Of a DNA stretch of 12,135 nt, positions 6,621-12,135 are shown one piece after another. Made by a program: the position numbers and the translations under genes. The DNA comes from Rhynchosporium graminicola (lineage: Eukaryota; Ascomycota; Leotiomycetes; Helotiales; Ploettnerulaceae). Every line of letters begins with the position of its first letter. Position 1 is the first letter of the stretch. Under the pieces are notes generated by a model. That model was not told where the DNA came from. It did not search any database and saw nothing but the letters and a program-made list of their open reading frames with translations. The DNA lies in assembly GCA_900074885.1 (NCBI GenBank), contig FJUW01000088.1, forward strand, positions 4,805 to 16,939, in the 5' to 3' direction.

Positions 6621-7080
6621 GGATTATCTAAGAATAGAGACTCTTCTTAAGCTATATGAAAGGCGAGTCGATACTAACTAGTACTCCCTAGTACTTCTTC
6701 TAATAGAGAGATAGTATAAGAGTAGCTATTATTTAGTTCCGGGGTTACCTTAGGTATCGAAATTAGAGTCGGATTATTACGGCTAGAGCGTATAGCTCTA
6801 GGGACGTACTCCGGCATATAGTTCTTAGATCTAGGAGGCCTATTACGCTTCTTTTATATAGTAATTTACTCCGGAATATCGACCTCTAGTACTAGAACTT
6901 CGTCCTCAACTATAGACTCGGTATCTTCCGTACTATCGATTTCGACTTCGGAATCCTTATCTTAGCTTATAATACCTGTATTAGGAGTAGTAGCGCTAGT
7001 AACCTCGACGTCTTAATTTTAACTTAAAGTATTAATAGAATTATTACCTCTAGTTTAAGGTACTATTATAGCGTCTTCTT
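6621..7080 (-). pseudogene. Copia linker between integrase and RT
   Basis: This is the low-complexity, acidic linker usual between copia integrase and RT. The frame is interrupted and has no motif beyond scattered Glu/Asp/Ser codons and a VPRAIRSSR-like basic patch near 6790-6830. Confidence 0.6.
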
Positions 7081-8050
7081 CGTGAGGTTCTATAACTAAA
7101 CTATCTTTATTAAATCGTAGATAAGAGGTACGAACTACCTTTCTATTAACTAGGTATCTATAGATATTATAACTTTCAAATCCCACTAGAATACCCTTTT
7201 TAGCTCTAGGAGCTACCTTATAGCTCTAGACTCTCTTCTTCTTATTAATTAGTATAAAGATAAGATATCCTAATATATAGAGATACTTAATAGAGGGAGT
7301 ATAGTTCACCCCTAGTTTAATATCGTCCTAGAAGCACTTAAAAGGAGTCTTCCCTTCTACTCTAGAAGTAGAAGTAAAGTTAGCGATATATATATAGGCG
7401 AGTAGAATTTCCGGCTATATATAGTTAGGTATATTCTGGTCTACTATAACTATACGTACTTTCTCGATAATCGTACGTATAGAGCGTTTAGCTCTTTTAT
7501 CTTACTCTAGAGTATATAGAGTAGACTCCTCTAGTAGTATTCTAAAGTAGTTAGTAAGCTCTTTTATCTGAGAGGGAGAGTACTCCTTACTCCTATTATA
7601 TCTCTATACCTTAATTTTATAGTGATATTATATTTCGGCCAACTTAATTAGCTTTTAATTAGCTAGGTATATATCCGACTTCTTAGCGTAAGTAAAAGCC
7701 TACTTTCTAGTCGAATAGGCGCATAAGAAGATAGAGGCATAAGAGTAACTATTTAGACCCTTAGGTTTAAGGTGTACTATATCTATATGGATTTTATCTA
7801 TCGATCTAGTAGATCGTGCATATACTAATACCTTATTAACCTTCCGAATAAGTCGGCCTTTCTCATATAGTACGTAAAGGCGAGTTCTACTAGTCTTAAG
7901 CTCTATAAACTTCATACTAGTAACTATAGATTAAGTGCATCGTACTACGTTAAAGCTAGCGTGATATATATATCTATACTAAAGCTCTATATCGACTATA
8001 GCTTACTCTACTACTGCAGGTAAGCTTAAACCCGGAAAGCTAGCGTACCC
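7081..8050 (-). pseudogene. Copia integrase (GAG-pre-integrase, core and C-terminal region)
   Basis: At about 7930-7990 the pre-integrase zinc motif reads L-YRYIYHASFNVVRC, with His positions partly lost to Tyr. Positions 7700-7915 stay open for 71 codons: MKFIELKTSRT, YVLYEKGRL (Cys to Tyr), DKIHIDIVHLKPKG with the first catalytic Asp, SYASIFLCAYS. At about 7130-7330 the C-terminal signature reads YTPSIKYLYILGYLIFI, then RAKKGILVGFESYNIYRY and VVRTSYLRF, as in copia integrases (RAKKGIFVGY, RDVVF). RIP has removed several metal-binding residues. Confidence 0.92.
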
Positions 8051-8640
8051 TGCGCCGGAGGTCGTCTCTTCTTTAATAATAAATAGATTCTTATTAATTA
8101 TATAGATCTCCTTCTCCTTAGATATATAGAGAACAGAACTACGTAAATAACCTCCTAATTTATTCAATTTAGAACCAGAGTATAAGCAGACTAGAGACTA
8201 CGGGATATATAGTATATTATAGTACTCTAATATGCGTATTATACTATCGGTCTTTATCGCCTTAATTATATAACTTCTAATCCCGGTAGAGCGTAATAGC
8301 CTATTAATAGTAAGTATATAGGGTAAGTTATCTTTTAGTGTATATGAGGTAAATTTGGAAAGGTCGTTAGATATATACTCCGTAGCGCTAGTATCGAAGA
8401 GCTATCGTAACTTATTATAATAAGAGAATATAGCTATAGAAGCCGTAATAGTAGGGAAATACAGTAAAAGGGCTACGCCGAAGATATTACTATCGTCGGA
8501 ATCGTTATCCTTCTTCTTTCTACTACTAGTCTTCTTCTTATTAGTCTTATTAGTCTTACTCTCTCCTTCCTTCTTCTTTAGCTATTCGGCATACGAGATC
8601 TACTTCTTTCTAGACTTCTCCTTAAACTCCTTCTTCTTCT
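8051..8640 (-). pseudogene. Copia aspartic protease region
   Basis: At about 8330-8415 the minus frame reads LFDTSATEYISNDLSKF, the copia protease signature (usually LDTGATxHI). Gly of DTG is Ser and His is Tyr, both RIP-type changes. A lysine-rich segment precedes it at about 8500-8640 (runs of TTCTTC on the plus strand). The protease would cut Gag-Pol; this one is dead. Confidence 0.88.
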
Positions 8641-9219
8641 ATTTATTAATAATAAAATAGTTCTCTAGAGTATACTTTAGCGATATCTATTTATAGTGCT
8701 TATAAGTCGGCCTAGTATCCTTACTAGCCGGCTTAGTAGCTCCTCCGCCGCTTCCTTTCTTAGGTATAGACTTATTATTATATAGAGCTTAACTTGCTAT
8801 CTTTCCGGTAGAGTTACTCGCTCTTACCTCGTTAGTAATATCTTCGATTAAACTGACTAAAGTTACTCCTAATTTAGCTTTCTCGGTCGTATCTAGGTTA
8901 TTACTAGAAGAAACTCTTAAGAGAGAACGTTATCTTTCAGCTTATATAGGCTACTTCTCTGAAACTATAGTAATAAATATAATTAGATACTATACCGGAG
9001 GTAGAGCTATTATTAAAGTCTCTAATTTAATAATTAAGAGCTTAAAAGCGATAATAAACTTCTCTAAGGAGTTGAAATCGTTATACTAGAGCTTAATATA
9101 ATCTTATATAGCGTTATATACTAGTATATTGCTACCTCTTTCGTACTGCGCCTATAAGGCCTCCTATATATCTAATGCGGTAGTTTTACTAGTTATATGC
9201 GCGAGAGGTCCGGCCTTAT

Positions 9220-9224
9220 AATTC
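9220..9224. repeat. Target-site duplication AATTC, left copy
   Basis: AATTC is repeated at 9350-9354 on the other side of the 125 bp insertion. Confidence 0.9.
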
Positions 9225-9349
9225 TGTAACGGGGTTGAGGTTAAGCTCTCACCAACTACGCCATCTGGACCAAAAGATCACAATATACTGCGCAAGCAGT
9301 ATACGCTTAACACCGTACATATACAATCGACTACCACGTGACCATTACA
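9225..9349. mobile_element. Solo LTR or tiny LTR-derived insertion (125 bp)
   Basis: The ends are TGTAAC...ATTACA with inverted TGTAA/TTACA tips, flanked by AATTC on both sides, so integration was by an LTR-type integrase. The sequence keeps many CpA dinucleotides in an otherwise CpA-poor region and therefore came later, or is too short for RIP. It contains a perfect 8 bp hairpin (9284-9303), CACGTG at about 9335-9340 and, on the minus strand, a tRNA-like 5' end. It shares no sequence with the 231 bp or 168 bp LTRs. Orientation is unknown. Confidence 0.85.
9284..9303. repeat. Perfect hairpin, 8 bp stem with GCAA loop
   Basis: TATACTGC (9284-9291) and GCAGTATA (9296-9303) flank GCAA. On the plus strand the loop is of the stable GNRA class. 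Confidence 0.85.
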
Positions 9350-9354
9350 AATTC
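9350..9354. repeat. Target-site duplication AATTC, right copy
   Basis: This is the right partner of 9220-9224. Confidence 0.9.
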
Positions 9355-10056
9355 AGCGTAATTACTAGCTTTATTTAACTCTCTCTAGACTCCTAATCTT
9401 ACTACTTCTTAAGGGCTTTATCGTCGACCTTATCGTCCTATTTATCTACCTCTTTAGGTATATAGTCACGAGATTTGATATTAAGAAACTTACTGATTCT
9501 ATTAGTTTTAGTAATATTTAGTACCTTATCTCTCTATTCCGTATAGTTCTCTCCTCCCTTAAGCTTATAGTAGTCTGCCAAGTTCAAAGACGTAGAGCTA
9601 CTTATCTTCTTGCGTTTATATAGCTCTAGCGTAATCGCAGTAATAAGTTCCGATTCCGGGTCTTCCGGATCCTTCTCTAGATAGTCCTGGGACGTCGAAT
9701 TAGCGTCTACAGGGGGTAAATCGGGTATATTTTGAGTCCTAGGGACTTAGGTGGGTTCCGGCGCTAGCGCGGAAGACTCTGCACCTCGAGATGCGATAAT
9801 TTCGGAATCGTCGACTTTGACTGCTATACGAGTACAAGTATTGAGTACTGTACTGCTTACTTATAGTAAAGACTCTTCAATAGAGCTAGAGTTATCAGAG
9901 TACACTTCTTCGACTTCTTCTAATAATAGCGTAAGTGCGATAGCTGAAGAACTCTCTCCACTAGCACTCTGCGCGACTATATTTACTATAGAAAGACGCG
10001 CTAGTTTAACTAACTATACGCGTATACTATACCTTAATCGGAAGCTCGCAACTTAA

Positions 10057-10146
10057 ATCTCTACCCTTTTAGTACTAAGAAACAGTTCGACGCTTACTAT
10101 TAAGAATCATAGTACTACTACTTCTTTAAGTACTACTCTACTTCTA
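10057..10146 (-). other. Copia 5' leader
   Basis: This is AT-rich, RIP-altered sequence between the primer site and the recognisable gag frame. It holds no other element and no start codon that I can support. Confidence 0.5.
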
Positions 10147-10165
10147 GCTATCGGGGCTCATAACC
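10147..10165 (-). promoter_or_regulatory. Copia primer-binding site for a half initiator-Met tRNA
   Basis: The minus strand reads GGTTATGAGCCCCGATAGC. It is complementary to an initiator tRNA-Met anticodon arm (GGGGCTCATAACC, anticodon CAT), not to a tRNA 3' end. This is the copia/Ty5 type of priming from a cleaved tRNA. It fixes the end of the copia 5' LTR at about 10166. Confidence 0.75.
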
Positions 10166-10233
10166 TATCGCAAGGTTATATTAATCTTCAGAGTAAAGCA
10201 TAAAGTAGTTAAATAATATTAGTTATATTATTG
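10166..10233 (-). repeat. Truncated copia 5' LTR (3' end only)
   Basis: These 68 bp lie between the primer site and the gypsy LTR inserted at 10234. The terminal CA is probably the TA at 10166-10167 after RIP. The rest of the LTR is expected beyond gypsy copy B, outside the window. Confidence 0.65.
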
Positions 10234-10464
10234 TGACGACTGGTCAGGTTTGGAGGTCTCTCCCTATTAGTGGAAACACTTACTGCTAAGCGAGATTACA
10301 CGAGTAGAGTTTAGGGGCCCCTTTTCATATATATACTTCTATTCTCTTTCTACTTCTTTACTCCTTAGTTATAGATTCTCAAGTAATTCTTACTACTTTA
10401 TATTTATAGTAATATAAGGTCTTATTACTCAGGTAGTTTTAAGACCTTTCTAGAGTAAGCGTCA
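10234..10464 (+). repeat. Gypsy 231 bp LTR, copy B (5' LTR)
   Basis: This is the least RIP-altered copy, with intact TGACGACTGG and GTAAGCGTCA ends. AGGGGCCCCT lies at 10313-10322 and a TATA run at about 10326-10335. AGTTATAGAT at 10367-10376 begins about 35 nt after the TATA run, where transcription would start. The bases before it, TATTG (10229-10233), should be one target duplication. Confidence 0.94.
10313..10322. promoter_or_regulatory. AGGGGCCCCT palindrome in LTR B
   Basis: The palindrome is conserved in all three LTR copies, just upstream of the TATA run. It matches two inverted stress-response-element cores. Confidence 0.5.
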
Positions 10465-10760
10465 TATTATCTATAACTCTTTTACTTATATCTAAGAAGA
10501 TAGTAAATATCTACTTATATTATACCTCTATACTTAGAGCTACTAAACGCAAGAGACTACGCTATATAGAGAAAGCTTATACTAAGTATAAACTTAAAGA
10601 ATAGCACCTAAACCGAAGTAACCTAAGTCCGATAAATCGACTACTAGTTCTCCGACTCCCTCTACTTCCTATTCTTTAGCGACTCGTAATACTTACTATA
10701 ACTTACCTCTCTCTATAGTAGAGAGTACTCGCGATAACGCCTCGTCCGAGTTAAGCTCCC
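10465..10760 (+). pseudogene. Gypsy copy B: leader with primer site and gag N-terminal region
   Basis: This is the reverse-complement equivalent of 2580-2872. The candidate self-priming site ATCTATAACT lies at 10469-10478. From about 10620 a Ser/Thr-rich frame (KSDKSTTSSPTPSTSYS, then SIVESTRDN) matches the copy C gag, with TAA/TAG at RIP sites. The sequence stops matching at the N at 10761, where copy C continues into TAACTCC. Confidence 0.75.
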
Positions 10761-10761
10761 N
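10761..10761. other. Single ambiguous base at an abrupt junction
   Basis: One N separates plus-strand gypsy gag from minus-strand gypsy RT. It most likely marks a collapsed assembly gap or a contig join. Confidence 0.8.
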
Positions 10762-12135
10762 AGTAGAGATTCTAGCTAGCGTTTTATCGATTAATAGTAG
10801 TAGATATTAATCCTTCCTCGTAAGGTTATTAAGTACGCGAAAGTCGATATAGAATCTTAGACTTCTATTAGCTTTCTTAACGAAAAGAATAGGTATAGCG
10901 TATAGTACTTAAGAAGGTTCGATAAAACCTTTAGCTAAGTTATTAGTAATATATACTTTAACGACTTTAAGTTCTTTAGCTAATATCTTATATAAGAAGG
11001 AGTATTTAAGGTTCTTCTTAGCCCTTTCCTTAAGCTTAATTCGGTAATCGTATAAGCGATAAGGAGAGAGAATATCGCTAGCTTCCTTAGAAAAGACGTA
11101 TGCCTACTAGCTATATTTATAAGTGATCTATAGTTCTAAATCTAATTCGCTTAAGCTAATAGTAAATTACTAAGCGGTTTTACGATATTCCGTAAGGTTA
11201 ATAGTTAAAGATACGATAGTAGTATTACGTTACTAAACTGCGATTCGGTTATTAAGAAGCTTATCTATCTTATAAAAAGTAGTAGAAAAGATCTTATCGT
11301 TAGAAGACTTCTAGCGTTTATATAAGAGATAGAAGACTAAGCTACTAATCGTATAAATCTCTAGCGTAAGAGGCTCTAGAAGAGGTCTGAGTATACGAGG
11401 TAATCTTTATCGCTTCCGAAATGTTATAGTAGCTATTTTTATACTTTAAGTAGCTTCTATTAAGTCGCGAGATAATATTCCGAGTAACTATTAGTCTATA
11501 GTATAAATTACACGGGCGTAGTCTTATATATAAGTCTTTAACGTAAAGACTTCTAATTAGAGTTAAAGTAGAGATTCACGTAGGATATAAGCGATAATAT
11601 TACTGAATCGTATATACTTTAGCTATATATCAGTAGCTTCTCTAGAGTATAAAGATTTCTCTTTACTACTTTATTCTTATTCTTCAGGTAATAAGCACTT
11701 AAGCTTATTATATCTATAATAAGTAGTATAAACGCCGGAGAAATAGTCTTAACTAATTAGTAGTAGTAATAGAGGGTTAATTACTTATAGAATACTCTCT
11801 AGGGGAGAGTTTTAGATATTTTTATAGCTATAAGTCTCCCTAGAAATACGCTTCCGAGCTAGTAATAGTCGTTTAATAACAGAGATAGAGTTAATAATAG
11901 CTCGAATATTAATAGGAGAGTTAGCTACGCTTCGCTGTTCCTTATACGCTTCCTAGAACTAATTAAGGCGTTCGTTTCGTTCGTTAGCGTCGTATTAATA
12001 GCGCTAGTAAGTATAGTATTTACGTAAGTCCTTAATCTCGATCGGAGAGCTATAAACGTTACTAGGAGGAGTATATAGTAGCTAAATAATCTATCGTTTA
12101 GAGGTATCTAAGAGTACTTAATATTCCGAAAGCTA
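10762..12135 (-). pseudogene. Ty3/gypsy gag C-terminus, zinc knuckle and RT N-terminus (RIP-degraded)
   Basis: On the minus strand the right end reads as gag (IEIKDLRKYYTY, NERLN-F-EAYKEQRSV). A possible knuckle remnant follows (VYTTYYRYNKLKCL) near 11710-11745. A long degraded linker leads to DILSPYRLYDYRIKLKE, KILAKELKVVKVYITNNLA, then KGFIEPS-VLYAIPILFVKKANRSLRFYIDFRVLN at about 10820-10935, the classic start of gypsy RT. No DTG protease motif was found in the linker. The frame stops at the N before the YxDD motif. It may belong to the same family as the other gypsy copies, but no overlapping segment in the window tests this. Confidence 0.87.

Larger units (their letters stand above)
8641..10056 (-). 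pseudogene. Copia gag with zinc knuckle, interrupted by a solo LTR
   Basis: The minus frame near 9560-9600 reads LADYYKLKGGENYTE, the usual start of the copia Gag core. It continues through LNITKTNRISKFL, RDYIPKEVDK and, across the inserted LTR, LVITLN-YKAGPLAR. It then runs through RGSNILVYNAI, NDFNSLEKFIIAFKLL and ends in YKHYKQISLKYTLENYF at 8651-8707, a C-x2-C-x4-H-x4-C knuckle with Cys to Tyr and His to Ser or nearby changes. Upstream of 9720 lies an acidic Ser-rich N-terminal part; its Met was not found. Removing the LTR and one AATTC restores the frame exactly. Confidence 0.88.
5965..10233 (-). mobile_element. Ty1/copia retrotransposon, 5' part, RIP-degraded and cut at both ends by gypsy copies
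   Basis: On the minus strand the order is partial 5' LTR, initiator-Met half-tRNA primer site, gag, zinc knuckle, protease, integrase, RT. Integrase before RT is the copia order. The RT is cut at 5965 by gypsy copy C, so the rest of RT, RNase H and the 3' LTR should lie left of the window. The 5' LTR is cut at 10234 by gypsy copy B. RIP stops run throughout. Confidence 0.92.

Noticed and set aside
9225..9280. A complete tRNA gene on the minus strand
   Set aside because: Only a 5' half-like segment with an A-box is present. No B-box or matching 3' acceptor strand follows, and the segment lies inside a bounded LTR-type insertion.
9751..10056. A 101-codon plus-strand open frame
   Set aside because: It lies opposite the minus-strand copia gag N-terminal region. 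Its Ser-rich content follows from the antisense reading of an acidic/Ser-rich gag.
1938..10464. The inverted 231 bp repeats as terminal repeats of a DNA transposon or an engineered inverted structure
   Set aside because: Each copy joins gypsy sequence on its inner side and copia or gypsy target on the outer side. They are LTRs of separate insertions in different orientations.

Overview
The window looks like a transposon graveyard from a filamentous ascomycete (Pezizomycotina) genome. Most of it carries the footprint of repeat-induced point mutation (RIP): CpA and TpG are nearly absent and TpA is very common. In the first 120 bases I count 22 TpA, 2 CpA and no TpG. Coding frames are recognisable but full of TAG/TAA made from CAG/CAA/TGG, and conserved Cys, Asp and Gly are replaced in the RIP direction. 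Three LTR families are nested. Species cannot be named from the sequence.

Layout. 1-1937 (+) is the end of a Ty3/gypsy chromovirus pol (RNase H tail, integrase, chromodomain), followed by its 231 bp 3' LTR (1938-2168). It sits inside the gag of a second copy of the same family lying on the minus strand (2169-2872). That copy's 5' LTR (2873-2967 plus 5829-5964) is split by a 2,856 bp insertion at 2968-5823. The second gypsy copy interrupts the reverse transcriptase of a minus-strand Ty1/copia element (5965-10233) with RT, integrase, protease, zinc knuckle, gag, half-tRNA primer site and part of the 5' LTR. A 125 bp solo LTR (9225-9349) sits in the copia gag. A third gypsy copy starts at 10234 in the copia 5' LTR. 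After 295 bp of leader and gag, a single N at 10761 is followed by a minus-strand gypsy gag/RT, which looks like a scaffold join.

The unusual part is the 2,856 bp insertion. It has identical-length 168 bp LTRs, TG...CA ends, a 5 bp target duplication (CTATA) and no gag or pol. It is not RIP-damaged. Its polypurine tract and a self-priming type primer site show that it is transcribed on the minus strand. On the opposite strand it carries a gene with CCAAT and TATA boxes, a 5'UTR intron and five short coding introns whose six coding exons join in one frame into a 124-residue protein. The protein's six cysteines have Zn2Cys6 spacing. Several of its introns resemble each other. Being antisense to the element's genomic RNA, the introns could survive retrotransposition. 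The rest of the element is a mosaic tandem repeat and a hairpin-rich stretch that would be the RNA leader.

Order of events read from the nesting: copia first; gypsy copies into copia and into each other; RIP; then, after or outside RIP, the 2,856 bp element and the 125 bp LTR. No ordinary chromosomal gene, rRNA or tRNA gene is visible.
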